The notes: generated from the sequence alone by a model not told the origin. A stretch of 64,000 bases of DNA from Bradyrhizobium sp. Tv2a-2 (GCF_000472425.1 NZ_AXAI01000010.1:247158-311157); one strand, 5' to 3'. Counted from the first letter of the stretch, positions 52,721 to 62,182 are shown. A program made the numbers and translations.

Positions 52721-53907
52721 AATGCCGCACCCAGCTCCTTCGCGCCGGCCTGCTTGCAGTTGGCATCCATCCGCGCATCCGTCACCGCAAGCAGTTTTGC
52801 GACGGTGTTGTGATGGATCGCGACCGGGTTGCGCTCATAGCCGCCGCGCTGGAAAAAATTCGAGGTCGGCACCTGCTCGCGCATCACCTGCGGCATCGTG
52901 ACCATGTCGAGCCCGGTGCCGTCGCCGGTGAGGTTCATCATTTCGAGCTCGGCTGCGGTGAGCGGACGCGTAAAGCCACGCTCGCGAGCGAACACCACCG
53001 AGGTCATCAGCTTGTGCGTCTGCAGCATGGGGCCGACGTCGATGTCCAGAACCATGGCATGCAGCGCCCAGCCCTGCGGCGTGTCGGCGATCTTCTGATG
53101 CTCCGACCAATCGTCCGGCACCGAGCGCGCCAGCGCCACCATCTTCTTGAGCACCGCAAGCTTGTGCTCCATGGCCTGGCGCGCAGGACCCGACAGGCTA
53201 GCGGCCCGCTGGGCGAGAATTTTCATGAACTCCGGCCCCTGTTCGGCCAACAGCTCGACAGTGTTGGTGGTGAGCAACTGGTTATAGCCGATCGCGGTCG
53301 AAATCGCGTGCGAGCTGTGGATCAGGCCGGATTGCGAATCATGCCTGCCGTCGCCGCCGGTCTCGAAGGAATAGACCCGCACCGCCTGCTCGCGCGTAAG
53401 CCCGGTTTCAGAGGCAAAACGCGCATAGGCGCGCTTGAACTCGATTTCGTTGGCCGGGCGCTGCGGCGTCCATTGGAAATAATCCGCTGCAGCCTTCAGC
53501 AGATCGGCGACAATGGGAATGTGCTTGCGCTCACGCGGCGGCTCCGGCTCGGTTTCCGGCGCCGGGTTCACCGGCCGTTTCGGCCCGGTATAGACCGGCG
53601 GCTGGGTCAGCACATAATCGTCGAGCGTGATCTCGACATGCGCCCGGCGCTTGGCGTTGCGGCCGCGCCGCTTCTCGGCGATATCGGTCCAATAGGCGGC
53701 CGCCTCCTGCTCGAAGGCGTCGCGCGCCTCCAGATACTCCTTGAGCCTGCGGCGATAATCCGCAATAACATCGGACGACGCCTGCGCATTGGCGCCGCTG
53801 ACCGATGGCAGCAGCGAGTTCAAATCGAATGCGGAAGCTGGCACCGCGAGCAGCGGCAGCGTCAGTGCAAAGGCCAATGGGGCCAAGCGAATCGTTCGGT
53901 GATGCAT
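52717..53907 (-). CDS. Exported helical protein with a lysozyme-superfamily-like motif
   Basis: 396 residues from the ATG at 53907; signal peptide MHHRTIRLAPLAFALTLPLLAVPASA. A coiled-coil-like region (about 40-90, SDVIADYRRRLKEYLEARDAFEQEAA), a proline-rich linker (about 110-130), then an all-helical domain. It contains YSFETGGDGRHDSQSGL and, ~30 residues later, AISTAIGYNQLLTTNTVELL. A Glu followed by an A.G.NQL segment is the arrangement of lytic transglycosylases, so a peptidoglycan-related enzyme is suspected but not shown. The TAA stop is inside the RIME-like repeat. Confidence 0.75.
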   Translation of the reverse strand: MHHRTIRLAPLAFALTLPLLAVPASAFDLNSLLPSVSGANAQASSDVIADYRRRLKEYLEARDAFEQEAAAYWTDIAEKRRGRNAKRRAHVEITLDDYVLTQPPVYTGPKRPVNPAPETEPEPPRERKHIPIVADLLKAAADYFQWTPQRPANEIEFKRAYARFASETGLTREQAVRVYSFETGGDGRHDSQSGLIHSSHAISTAIGYNQLLTTNTVELLAEQGPEFMKILAQRAASLSGPARQAMEHKLAVLKKMVALARSVPDDWSEHQKIADTPQGWALHAMVLDIDVGPMLQTHKLMTSVVFARERGFTRPLTAAELEMMNLTGDGTGLDMVTMPQVMREQVPTSNFFQRGGYERNPVAIHHNTVAKLLAVTDARMDANCKQAGAKELGAAF

Positions 53908-53932
53908 ACGGTCGTTGTACCGCAAACCGCGG

Positions 53933-54559
53933 CTACTTCCAGGCAAACACCGGCTGTTCCAGCTCGGACACCCGGGTCTGCCGTCCCGCCAACAGTTCGC
54001 GGAACTGGTAGATCAAGGCCGCGGTCGGCGCGTGGATCAGCCGGCCCTCATAATGAAAGCGGATCACCTGGCGCGTGCTCTCGGGGATAGTGACGAAGTC
54101 AAACGCGCCTTCGCCCTCAATCGTGCTGAGCACGATCTGGTGAACGGATGCGACCTCATCCGGGTTCGGCACGATCGGCTCTGCAGCCCCCACCCACACG
54201 ACCACAGGGGTGATCAGGTAGCCCGAGCGGGTCGGATAATCGTCGAGCATGCCGAGCACCGCGTCATTTTCCAGCGCGAGCCCGAGCTCTTCATGCAATT
54301 CGCGCAAGGCCGCCTGAGGCGGCGTCTCGCCGGCGTCGCAGCGCCCGCCCGGCAACGCCCATTGCGCACGATGGGTGCGCAGGCTCGCGGCACGACGCGT
54401 CAGCAAAAAGGCGGCCTCGCCTGTTGCGCCCGCGCCGGTAAGCGCGATGGCAACCGCCGCACGCTTGAGCACGGGCGCAGGATCGACAGTCGTTGCACGC
54501 ACAAAATTCGCGCAGAGCGCGGCGATATTCCGCCGTGTGGCATCATCGAACGGTCTCAT
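53933..54559 (-). CDS. Nudix hydrolase
   Basis: 208 residues. Nudix box GGRCDAGETPPQAALRELHEELGL is complete (GX5EX7REUXEEXGU), with the metal-binding Glu pair in REL and EE. The N-terminus (about 45 residues) and C-terminus (GRLIHAPTAALIYQFREL) match the coenzyme-A pyrophosphatase-like group. It hydrolyses a nucleoside diphosphate linked to another moiety. It ends 25 bp before the start of the exported helical protein gene. Confidence 0.9.
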   Translation of the reverse strand: MRPFDDATRRNIAALCANFVRATTVDPAPVLKRAAVAIALTGAGATGEAAFLLTRRAASLRTHRAQWALPGGRCDAGETPPQAALRELHEELGLALENDAVLGMLDDYPTRSGYLITPVVVWVGAAEPIVPNPDEVASVHQIVLSTIEGEGAFDFVTIPESTRQVIRFHYEGRLIHAPTAALIYQFRELLAGRQTRVSELEQPVFAWK

Positions 54560-54629
54560 GATGCTTGACTACATCAGTCCCGCATTCGATGAAATGGCCT
54601 GACATGCATGACTTGGAATGGAATGTGAG

Positions 54630-55055
54630 ATGATCGACAAGGCCGTCGCCGCACAACTCAAAGCCGACGGCTGGTCGCTCGTCGAAGCGACCGGCTTCAT
54701 TCAGCTGGTCGGGCCACTCTGGGAGCGCAATGTTGACGGCGTCCATGAATACGCACTGCCGACCGTGGACAAACACCACAACCGCCGGGGCCTCGTACAG
54801 GGCGGCGTGCTGATGACCTTCGCCGACCGGACCTGCGGCATGACCGCGCGTTACGTGACGGGCAAGCAGACCATGGCGACCATCCAGCTCGACGTGCATT
54901 TCGTCGAGGCCGGCCAGATCGGCGATATCCTGATCTCGCGCCCGCGCGTGGTGCGCGCCACCCGAAGCCTCATCTTCATCAATACCGAAGTCACCGTCGG
55001 CAAGCGCTGCATCGTCACGGCCAATGGCGTGTTCAAGATTTTGCGAGCGGAGTAG
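54630..55055 (+). CDS. PaaI-family thioesterase (single hotdog domain)
   Basis: 141 residues from the ATG at 54630 (in-frame ATG at 54618 possible). Hotdog landmarks: RRGLVQGGVLMTFADRTCGM (catalytic Asp in the helix) and the strand ATIQLDVHFVEAG. The family is cytoplasmic acyl-CoA thioesterases with tetrameric assembly. Neighbours do not fix the substrate. Confidence 0.88.
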   Translation: MIDKAVAAQLKADGWSLVEATGFIQLVGPLWERNVDGVHEYALPTVDKHHNRRGLVQGGVLMTFADRTCGMTARYVTGKQTMATIQLDVHFVEAGQIGDILISRPRVVRATRSLIFINTEVTVGKRCIVTANGVFKILRAE

Positions 55056-55133
55056 CTGTATCGCGCGCCATTCCGGTGCTCGCAATGTCAGGCGCAAGCC
55101 GCTATCCTCACCCCGCGCAATGAGGACATGTCC

Positions 55134-56150
55134 ATGCAATACCGCCAGCTCGGCCGCAGCGGCCTGAAGGTCTCTCCAATCTGCCTGGGCACCATGATGT
55201 TCGGCGGGCCGACCGACGAGGCGACGTCGTCCCGGATCGTGGCCAAGGCACGCGAGGCCGGCATCAATTTCATCGACACCGCGGACGCCTATTCCAAGGG
55301 CGGATCGGAGCAGGTGGTCGGTCGCGCCATTTCCAACAACCGGCCGGGCTGGATCCTCGCCACAAAGCTCGCCAATCCCATGGGCGACGATCCCAATCGC
55401 GGCGGGCTGTCGCGTCGCTGGGTGCTGCAGGCGGCCGACGAAAGCCTGAAGCGGCTCGGCACCGATTACATCGACGTCTATTATCTGCATAAGGAGGACC
55501 ATGCGACGCCGCTGGAGGAGACGGTGCGGGCGATGGCCGAGCTGATCCGCGCCGGCAAGGTGCGCTATTTCGGCGTCTCCAACTACCGCGCCTGGCGGCT
55601 CGCCGAGATCTGCAACATCTGCGACCGCCTCGGCATCGATCGCCCGGTGGCGAGCCAGCCCTATTACAATGCGATGAACCGCATGCCCGAGGTCGAGCAT
55701 TTCCCGGCCTGCGGCTATTATGGTCTCGGCATTGTGCCCTATAGCCCGCTGGCGCGGGGCGTGCTCACCGGCAAGTACAATCCCGACACCGCCCCGGGCA
55801 AGGACACCCGTGCAGGACGCAACGACACTCGCATGATGCAGACGGAGTGGCGGCCGGAATCGCTCAAGCTAGCCCAGGAGATCAAGCATCACGCCGAGAG
55901 CAAGGGCATCACCGCCGGCCAGTTCGCTGTCGCCTGGGTCTTGAACTCGTCGTTCGTCTCGTCCGTCATCGCCGGCCCGCGCACCGAGGAACAATGGGAC
56001 GACTATATCCGCGCGCTCGACTACAAATTCACCGCTGAGGACGAGGCGCTGATCGATCGCCTCGTCGTGACCGGCCATCCCTCGACACCGGGTTTCAACG
56101 ATCCCGCCTATCCGATCGAGGGACGTCGGGCACGAACGGGTAAGTCATGA
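55134..56150 (+). CDS. Aldo/keto reductase
   Basis: 338 residues; the ATG at 55134 is preferred to the one at 55128 because GAGG is eight bases upstream. Landmarks: GLKVSPICLGTMMFGG, FIDTADAYSKGGSE (catalytic Asp and Tyr), LATKLANP (Lys), DVYYLHKEDH (His), and the NADPH-binding SSVIAGPRTEEQW. Typical of the YajO-like/AKR12-13 groups. The stop overlaps the start of the TPR-protein gene by 4 bp (ATGA). Confidence 0.92.
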   Translation: MQYRQLGRSGLKVSPICLGTMMFGGPTDEATSSRIVAKAREAGINFIDTADAYSKGGSEQVVGRAISNNRPGWILATKLANPMGDDPNRGGLSRRWVLQAADESLKRLGTDYIDVYYLHKEDHATPLEETVRAMAELIRAGKVRYFGVSNYRAWRLAEICNICDRLGIDRPVASQPYYNAMNRMPEVEHFPACGYYGLGIVPYSPLARGVLTGKYNPDTAPGKDTRAGRNDTRMMQTEWRPESLKLAQEIKHHAESKGITAGQFAVAWVLNSSFVSSVIAGPRTEEQWDDYIRALDYKFTAEDEALIDRLVVTGHPSTPGFNDPAYPIEGRRARTGKS

Positions 56151-57469
56151 ACAGCGCAGCTCACCACGACCGCTACGGCCTGCCGCTCTCGACATCCTCT
56201 GCCGAAGCGGCCGAGGCCTATCGCGAAGGCGTCGACCTGATGTTCTCCGCCTGGACGGGCGCGGCCGAAGCGTTCGAGCGCGCGATCACGCTCGATCCGG
56301 ATTTTGCGCTGGCGCAGATCGGTCGTGCACGCATCCACGTCTTTTATCAGCAAGGCGACGTGGCACGGGCGAAGGCGGCAACCGCGCGCGATATCGTCGC
56401 GCGACACGGCACGCTGCGCGAGCGCTCCCATGTGGAGACGCTGGCGCTCGCGATCGAGGGACGGGGCGATGCGGCGATCGCGTCCGTGCTTGGACATGTC
56501 GAGGACTGGCCGCGCGATGCGGTGGTGCTGTCGCTGCCGCTCGGCGCCTTCGGCCTGTTCGCCTTTTCCGGCATGGCCGACCATGACCAGGCGCGGCAGG
56601 ATTTGTGCGAGCGTTACGCGAGCCATTACGGCGACGACTGGTGGTTCCTGTCGAGCTATGGCTGGGCCATGACCGAGAACGGCGCGGTCGCCAGGGGCCG
56701 CGCGATGACCGAGCGCGGCTTTGCCATGCGCCGCGACAACGCCCATGCCGCGCACGCGCTGTTGCATGCGATGTTCGAGGACGGCTCGGTCGATGATGCC
56801 GATGCACTGGTCGAGGAATGGGCGCCGGGTTACGACCGCGACGGCATCCTCTACGGCCATATCCTGTGGCACCAGGCGCTCGGCGCGCTGGAGCGCGACG
56901 ATGCGGCCAAGGCGCTCGCCATCTACCGCAACGTGCTGGCGCCACAGGTCAACGCGGCTCCGCCGTTGAACGTGGTGTCCGATTGCAGCGCGTTGTTGTG
57001 GCGGCTGTCGGCCTATGGCCACGCCGTGCCGGGCGAGCTTTGGCGCGAGGCCGAGGATTATGCCAAGCGTTATTTCCCGAAATCGGGCCTGCCCTTTGTC
57101 GATGTGCACATGGCGCTGCTCGCGGCGGCAACCGGCGACAACACTGCGCTCGAGGCGCGCTTGCGAGCGATCGAGCAGCGCTTGTCGGACGGCAAGCTCG
57201 CGGCCGGCCCCGCGGTGCCGCAGATCTGCCGCGCCATGCAGGCCTTTGCCGCCGGTGATGCGCGCGGCTGCGCCACATTGCTGGAGCCCGTGCTCGACGA
57301 TGTCGTACGCATCGGCGGCAGCCATGCACAGCGCGAGATCGTCGAGGACACGTTGATCGTCGCGCTGATCCGCACCGGTGACCTGCCGCGGGCGCGCGAG
57401 TTCCTGGACCGGCGGCTGCACCGCCGCCCGTCGCCTCGCGACGTGCGCTGGCGCGCGGCCGCCGCCTGA
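56147..57469 (+). CDS. Tetratricopeptide-repeat protein (TTC38-like)
   Basis: 440 residues, no signal peptide. Helical repeats across the whole length; the clearest TPR is AAEAFERAITLDPDFALAQIG near the start. The later pattern (NAHAAHALLHAMFEDG, HILWHQALGALERDD) is that of TTC38-like proteins. Overlap with the aldo/keto reductase gene (ATGA) implies a joint role, which is unknown. Confidence 0.85.
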   Translation: MNSAAHHDRYGLPLSTSSAEAAEAYREGVDLMFSAWTGAAEAFERAITLDPDFALAQIGRARIHVFYQQGDVARAKAATARDIVARHGTLRERSHVETLALAIEGRGDAAIASVLGHVEDWPRDAVVLSLPLGAFGLFAFSGMADHDQARQDLCERYASHYGDDWWFLSSYGWAMTENGAVARGRAMTERGFAMRRDNAHAAHALLHAMFEDGSVDDADALVEEWAPGYDRDGILYGHILWHQALGALERDDAAKALAIYRNVLAPQVNAAPPLNVVSDCSALLWRLSAYGHAVPGELWREAEDYAKRYFPKSGLPFVDVHMALLAAATGDNTALEARLRAIEQRLSDGKLAAGPAVPQICRAMQAFAAGDARGCATLLEPVLDDVVRIGGSHAQREIVEDTLIVALIRTGDLPRAREFLDRRLHRRPSPRDVRWRAAAA

Positions 57470-57577
57470 ACCTGCGCTCCTGGAAAGCCGCTGACAGCCT
57501 CGGCAGATCCGGCTAGGCTGCCGGACAATGGCGGCGCGTCGACGCCGCCGACAACAAGCGCGGACGGAGGGATGTGC

Positions 57578-58390
57578 ATGACCGAGATCGTCTCGCTGGA
57601 GGCGCTGGCCGCGCGCATGGCACCGGGACAGTCGCTGGCCATTCCGGTCACCGGCGTCGCGATGGCCGCGACCGCCGCACTGATCGAGACTGGCATAACT
57701 GGCCTCAAGCTGATCTGCGTTCCCACCTCCAGCCTCCAGGCCGACTTCTTGATTGGCGCCAAGGCGGTTGCCGCCATCGAGACCAGCGCCGTCTCGCTGG
57801 GCGAAGCAGGTAGCGCCCCGCGCTTCACGGCCGCGGTGCGTGAGGGCGCATTCGCGCTCACCGATTCCACTTGCCCTGCCATCCTGGCCGGCTTGCTCGC
57901 GGCGCAGAAGGGTGTGCCGTTCATGCCGATCGCCGGCATCATCGGCAGCGACCTGCTCAAAGTGCGTCCCGACTGGAAAGTCATCGACAGCCCGGTCGGC
58001 GAACAGCGCCCGGTGGTCGTGGTGCCCGCGATCGCCCCCGATGTTGCGTTGTTTCATGCGCCCGAGGCAGACCGTGCCGGCAATGTCAAGATCGGCCGCC
58101 ACCGCGAACTCGCAGGGATGGCCTATGCCGCCAAGCACACGCTGGTGACGGTCGAGCGTATCGTCGACCACAATCTGATGGAGACCGAGGATTCGGCGGC
58201 CGCTGTGCTGCCCTCGCTCTATGTCGACGCCGTTGCGCTCGCGCCGCGCGGCGCCTGGCCGCTGTCGCTGTGGGATGAATATGAGACCGACACGGCCGAG
58301 ATCGCGCGCTATGCGGCGATGGCGCGCAGCGACGAGGGTTTTCGCGCCTATCTCTCGGCATTCCTGACCCGGCGCCGCGAGGTCGCCTGA
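57578..58390 (+). CDS. Class I CoA-transferase-like protein, alpha subunit
   Basis: 270 residues from the ATG at 57578, with GGAGG seven bases upstream. Glycine-rich strands and the family motif region GVPFMPIAGIIGSDLL, then YAAKHTLVTVERIV. It is immediately followed by the beta subunit (next base after the stop). Glutaconate CoA-transferase/IpdA-like. Cannot distinguish transferase from IpdAB-type ring hydrolase on this subunit alone. Confidence 0.85.
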   Translation: MTEIVSLEALAARMAPGQSLAIPVTGVAMAATAALIETGITGLKLICVPTSSLQADFLIGAKAVAAIETSAVSLGEAGSAPRFTAAVREGAFALTDSTCPAILAGLLAAQKGVPFMPIAGIIGSDLLKVRPDWKVIDSPVGEQRPVVVVPAIAPDVALFHAPEADRAGNVKIGRHRELAGMAYAAKHTLVTVERIVDHNLMETEDSAAAVLPSLYVDAVALAPRGAWPLSLWDEYETDTAEIARYAAMARSDEGFRAYLSAFLTRRREVA

Positions 58391-59134
58391 ATGCTTCCAC
58401 TGCGTGAACAACGTGAATTGTTGATCACCACAATCGCCGACCTGCTCGACGGCGTGCGCCACGTCGCGGTCGGCGCCTCCTCGCCGATCCCGGCGGCCGG
58501 CGCCATGCTGCTGCGCGCCCGCAACGAGGCCTGTGGGAAGGCAGCGGTTCGGATATCGATCCTCGGCTCGGCGCAGCACAATTTCTTCACCAATGGCACG
58601 ATCGAGATTTTCGACTGCGCCGCGCAGGGTCGCATCGACGCGTTCTTCCTCGGCGGCGGCCAGATCGACGGCAGCGGCAACATCAATCTGGTCGGCACCG
58701 GCGGCTATCCGCAGTCGCAGGTGCGCTGGCCGGGCTCGTTCGGCTCGGCCTATCTCTATCACCTGGTGCCGCGCGTCATCCTGTTTCGCACGGAGCATTC
58801 GCCGCGCGTGCTGGTGCCGAAGGTCGATTTCGTCAGCGCCGCCGCCACGACCCCCGAAGTGCCTCGGCGCGGCGGGCCGCATGCGCTGCTCACCAATATG
58901 GCGCTGTTCGCCTTCGATCGGGGACGTGCGCGCTTCGGCCTGCGCTCGGTGCATCCCGGCTTTTCCGCCACTGACGTCAGCGATAACACCGGCTTCGACT
59001 ACGATACGCCCGACATCGTACCGGCGACGCCAGCCCCGGATACCGCGACGCTCGACTTGTTGCGCGGGCGGATTCTCGATGAGCTTGCCGAGACCTATCC
59101 GGCCTTCGCAAATTCTATGGCGGAGGCGGCGTAA
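58391..59134 (+). CDS. Class I CoA-transferase-like protein, beta subunit (usual Glu motif absent)
   Basis: 247 residues, ATG at 58391 directly after the alpha subunit stop (TGA ends at 58390). The sequence after the first strand reads VAVGASSPIPAAGAMLL. Class I CoA-transferases normally have a catalytic Glu in this loop (as in the SENG/ESP motifs), but here it is Ser-Ser-Pro. Later motifs are kept (GGGQIDGSGNINLVGTGG, RTEHSPRVLVPKVDF). The IpdAB enzymes of steroid-ring opening show a similar loss and act as hydrolases, so this pair may be a hydrolase. This is inference. Confidence 0.85.
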   Translation: MLPLREQRELLITTIADLLDGVRHVAVGASSPIPAAGAMLLRARNEACGKAAVRISILGSAQHNFFTNGTIEIFDCAAQGRIDAFFLGGGQIDGSGNINLVGTGGYPQSQVRWPGSFGSAYLYHLVPRVILFRTEHSPRVLVPKVDFVSAAATTPEVPRRGGPHALLTNMALFAFDRGRARFGLRSVHPGFSATDVSDNTGFDYDTPDIVPATPAPDTATLDLLRGRILDELAETYPAFANSMAEAA

Positions 59135-59236
59135 AGTCGTCCAGTTATTGCCCAAAGTCGTGCTATTGAGAGCCGGAGCGACAGTGGTCCAGGGGTAGGG
59201 ATTCGCGCGCGTGTTCGGGGGATTCTGGTTCCATTC

Positions 59237-59860
59237 ATGACCAAGTTGGGTGTGACACGACGCTGGTCCGGCCTTCGGTCGGCGCGAGGAGATACCATCA
59301 CGCGGCGGCTCCGGCATGCCCTCGTCATTGGCGGCATGCTCGCCGCGACGTCCGCTCTCGCCCAGACGACGCCGCCCGAAGAAGTCGGCCCTGACATCGA
59401 CCTCTATGCCCTGATGTCGGGCCGATGCACCACGCTCAAGATCGACGGGCACGACTTCGCTTGCAAAATGGTGGCCTATTTCCACACCGAGAAGGGCCGC
59501 GCCGATTTCACCGTGGCGCTCGACGATCCCGCCGACGACAGCCATGTGATCTCGTTCTCGGGCGACAACGGCCACCGCACCCAGGAAAATCTCTATGTGC
59601 TTGCCATCGACCGCATGCTCATGAAGTCGAAGGAGCGGCCTAAGGTTGACGGCCTGCCGGTGCCTTCGGTGCAAACCTCGTCCGGCGTGTGCAGGCAGGT
59701 CGGCAATTTCGCCGCCGCCAAAGTCTCCAGCATCTCCTGCGAGGCGACCGACGGCGCCGGCAAGATCTATCAATTGCAGTTCGAATCCGACGGCTCGCCG
59801 ATCACCATCCGCCGCGTCCGGGCATCCGAGCCGACCATCAGGCAGGACCCGTATCGCTGA
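59237..59860 (+). CDS. Exported protein of unknown function
   Basis: 207 residues from the ATG at 59237. A long basic N-region (about 30 residues) precedes the hydrophobic ALVIGGMLAATSALAQ, so the true start may be a later codon. The mature part has about four Cys (SGRCTTL, FACKM, GVCRQ, ISCEA) and a beta-rich pattern. No known domain recognised; close relatives are expected in Bradyrhizobium. Confidence 0.65.
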   Translation: MTKLGVTRRWSGLRSARGDTITRRLRHALVIGGMLAATSALAQTTPPEEVGPDIDLYALMSGRCTTLKIDGHDFACKMVAYFHTEKGRADFTVALDDPADDSHVISFSGDNGHRTQENLYVLAIDRMLMKSKERPKVDGLPVPSVQTSSGVCRQVGNFAAAKVSSISCEATDGAGKIYQLQFESDGSPITIRRVRASEPTIRQDPYR

Positions 59861-59945
59861 GAGCGACGAGCGCGCAATGAACGCCCCGCTGCGAGAGCCT
59901 CCCGTCGCCCTTCGAGACGGCGGCGATTCGCGGCCTCCTTAAGGG

Positions 59946-60550
59946 TCACGGGGATCTATGAGCGCGCGCTTCATTCTCAAACGACGGCGGCCACCGCAGC
60001 GCTTCTTCGCCTGCCGCAACACGGGCGAGTTCGGTTACGGCGCTGGCGATGACGCTGTCCCAAGCCCGCGGCCTCTGCTGCCGAAACAGCCGCATGGTCG
60101 GATACCACGGCGAGTCCTCGCGGTCGCGCATCCAGCGCCAATCGAGCGCGTAGGGCAGCAGCATCCAGACAGGACGGCCGAGGCCGCCGGCCATGTGCGC
60201 GACCGACGTATCCACTGAAATCACGAGATCGAGTGTCTCGACTGCGGCCGCGGTGTCGGCGAAACTGCCGAGCGCCGGCGCGAGATCGGCAATACCGGTC
60301 CCGAGCGACGCCAGCACCGCGCCATCCTCAGGCCGCGTCTCCTTCTGCAAGCTGTAGAGCTGCACGCCCGGCATGACGAGCCGCGGCAACACGGCCTCCG
60401 CCGCGATCGAACGCTGCTTGTCGCCCTTGTGCAGGGCATTACCGGCCCAGACCACACCGACTTTCAGCTTCGTCTCATTGCGAAGCGCGCGCTGCCAGCG
60501 CGACACGATGGCCGGCTCGGCCTGCAGATAGGGCACGGCGGCCGGAGATG
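59946..60550 (-). pseudogene. 5'-truncated TPR-type glycosyltransferase (GT9/GT41-like C-terminal part only)
   Basis: About 200 residues with the C-terminal half of a bacterial TPR-glycosyltransferase: VPYLQAEPAIVSRWQRAL, VGVVWAGNALHKGDKQRSI, LYSLQKE, TLDLVISVDTSVAHMAGGLG and WMLLPYALDWRWM. In intact members (500-700 residues) this part follows an N-terminal TPR array. Here an in-frame stop lies near 60551, only a few codons before the VPYL segment, and no TPR coding sequence precedes it. A GTG at 60536 could start a 196-residue protein, but it would lack half the fold. Most simply a decayed gene cut by rearrangement. Confidence 0.7.
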
Positions 60551-60829
60551 GGCGTTAAACGGGCGACCGCGGGGTTTCAGGCTGGCAGGTGATTCACCAG
60601 GCAATTTCTTCCGCCACACACACAGTCGTCATTGCGAGCCAACGGGTCCGGTCGTTCGGCCGGCCCGATGAGCCCAAATCTCGGCCGCATCAGCGGCTTC
60701 ACCTGCGCCATCTCCAGATGGCAGATACTTGTGATGCACAGCGCCCCTCAGCAATTCTTAAAGGCCCGGCGCATGGTTGCGACAAACAGGGTCGATGCAG
60801 ACATCATGACGGTTTTCGACCTTGTTCGT
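60551..60829. other. Non-coding gap at the edge of a probable accessory segment
   Basis: About 280 bp between the truncated glycosyltransferase and the amidohydrolase. No gene, tRNA or repeat of the families seen elsewhere was recognised. It coincides with the breakpoint of the glycosyltransferase gene. Confidence 0.5.
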
Positions 60830-62182
60830 TCACCTCGGAATAGTATTTTTGTAGATGACGCCGTCTTTCATGATGACCAGGAACTTATTCGTCGGGTCTG
60901 CGATCAAGTTGATGTTTTCCAGCGGGTTGCCGTCGACGAGCAAAAGATCTGCCAGTGCACCTTGTTCGATGACGCCCAGCTTGCCGGGATACGGATTGCG
61001 CGGGCCCGACAAACTGAGCAACTCCCCGTTTTTCGACGTCGCCATGATCAATGCCTCTCCTGGCGTGAACCAGCGGGTCAGATCCACGATCGCTTGCCCC
61101 TGCCGTTCCGCCAATGCTTTCGAAAACAGGATGTCGGTTCCAAACGCGGTCTTTATTTTGTATTTCTTGACAAGGTTGTACATCAGATCAGTTCCTCTCA
61201 CGACTTGCATCATCTGCTGCTGCTGATCGGGAGGAAGAACTGCTGCTCCGCCAAGGTCTGTGAAGGGTTGCGTGCTCAACCAGATTCCCTTCTCTGCTAT
61301 GAGTCGGGCCGTAGTTTCATCCATGAGATGACCGTGCTCGATCACCTTCACGCCTGCTGCAATAGAGCGCTGAATTGCACTCGGCGTGTAGGCATGTGTG
61401 GCCACGTAAGTGCCCCAATCGGTAGCCACCTCGACAGCCGCCCTTAGTTCAGCTTCTGTGAAGGTGGTCACGTCGAGCGGGCTGAAGGGCGAAGCAACAC
61501 CTCCGCCAGCGGTCAGTTTGATCTGGGAGGCGCCTTGCATGAGCTGCTCTCGCGCACGCTTTCGAACCTCGTCGGGACTGTCCGCAACGATGCTTCCCCC
61601 GAGCTGTTCGGCCCGGCTCAGCGGTCCGCCGAGCGTTCTCGGCAAATCAGCCAGTTCGCGAAAATCGCCATGACCACCGGTGACGGTGATAACTGCCCCC
61701 GACGGGTAGATGCGGGGACCCGGCAATATGCCCTCATCGATGGCCCTTTTGAGAGAGAATGCGGGCCCGCCCATATCGCGGACAGTCGTAAAGCCGCGCA
61801 TCAGGGTGGCGGTGGCCTCCTCGCCTGCCAAAAGCGTGGTGTAGCCGATGTCGCTGGAAAGCAGCTGGGCCGGGGTGGGCCTCACCAGCATCGCGTGCCA
61901 ATGCACGTCGCTGAGGCCCGGCATCAGAACGCGACCGCCGCCCGCAATAATTTGAGTATCTGAGCGCCGGTCTGCAGGAATGGGATCTTGTGCAATTCTC
62001 TCGATGAGATGACCGCGGATGAGAACGTTGGATGGAGCAGATAAAGCGGCGGTCTTCCCATCGAAAATGCGAACATTTTCAAAGATCGTGGTCGCTGAGC
62101 GCTCCTGCGCCTGAACCGGAGCGAGGAAGGCGGTCACGTACGCCAGGCAGGCGGCGGCTAAACTGGTCACTTTTTGGAGCAT
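60830..62182 (-). CDS. Exported amidohydrolase (imidazolonepropionase-like/prolidase-type)
   Basis: 450 residues from the ATG at 62182. Signal peptide MLQKVTSLAAACLAYVTAFLAPVQAQE. Metal site: His94 and His96 in SDVHWH, Lys in QIKLTAGGG (candidate carboxylated Lys), His in THAYTP and EHGHL, and Asp in FGTDILF. The family includes Xaa-Pro dipeptidases and related exported hydrolases of amides or lactams. Base composition is lower in GC than neighbours and it stands in an otherwise eroded segment, so it may be acquired. Confidence 0.88.
   Translation of the reverse strand: MLQKVTSLAAACLAYVTAFLAPVQAQERSATTIFENVRIFDGKTAALSAPSNVLIRGHLIERIAQDPIPADRRSDTQIIAGGGRVLMPGLSDVHWHAMLVRPTPAQLLSSDIGYTTLLAGEEATATLMRGFTTVRDMGGPAFSLKRAIDEGILPGPRIYPSGAVITVTGGHGDFRELADLPRTLGGPLSRAEQLGGSIVADSPDEVRKRAREQLMQGASQIKLTAGGGVASPFSPLDVTTFTEAELRAAVEVATDWGTYVATHAYTPSAIQRSIAAGVKVIEHGHLMDETTARLIAEKGIWLSTQPFTDLGGAAVLPPDQQQQMMQVVRGTDLMYNLVKKYKIKTAFGTDILFSKALAERQGQAIVDLTRWFTPGEALIMATSKNGELLSLSGPRNPYPGKLGVIEQGALADLLLVDGNPLENINLIADPTNKFLVIMKDGVIYKNTIPR

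Noticed and set aside
56108..59773. A 1221-codon minus-strand frame opposite the TPR and CoA-transferase-like genes
   Set aside because: Composition is typical of antisense shadow in high-GC DNA; the plus-strand genes have recognisable families, overlaps and ribosome sites.
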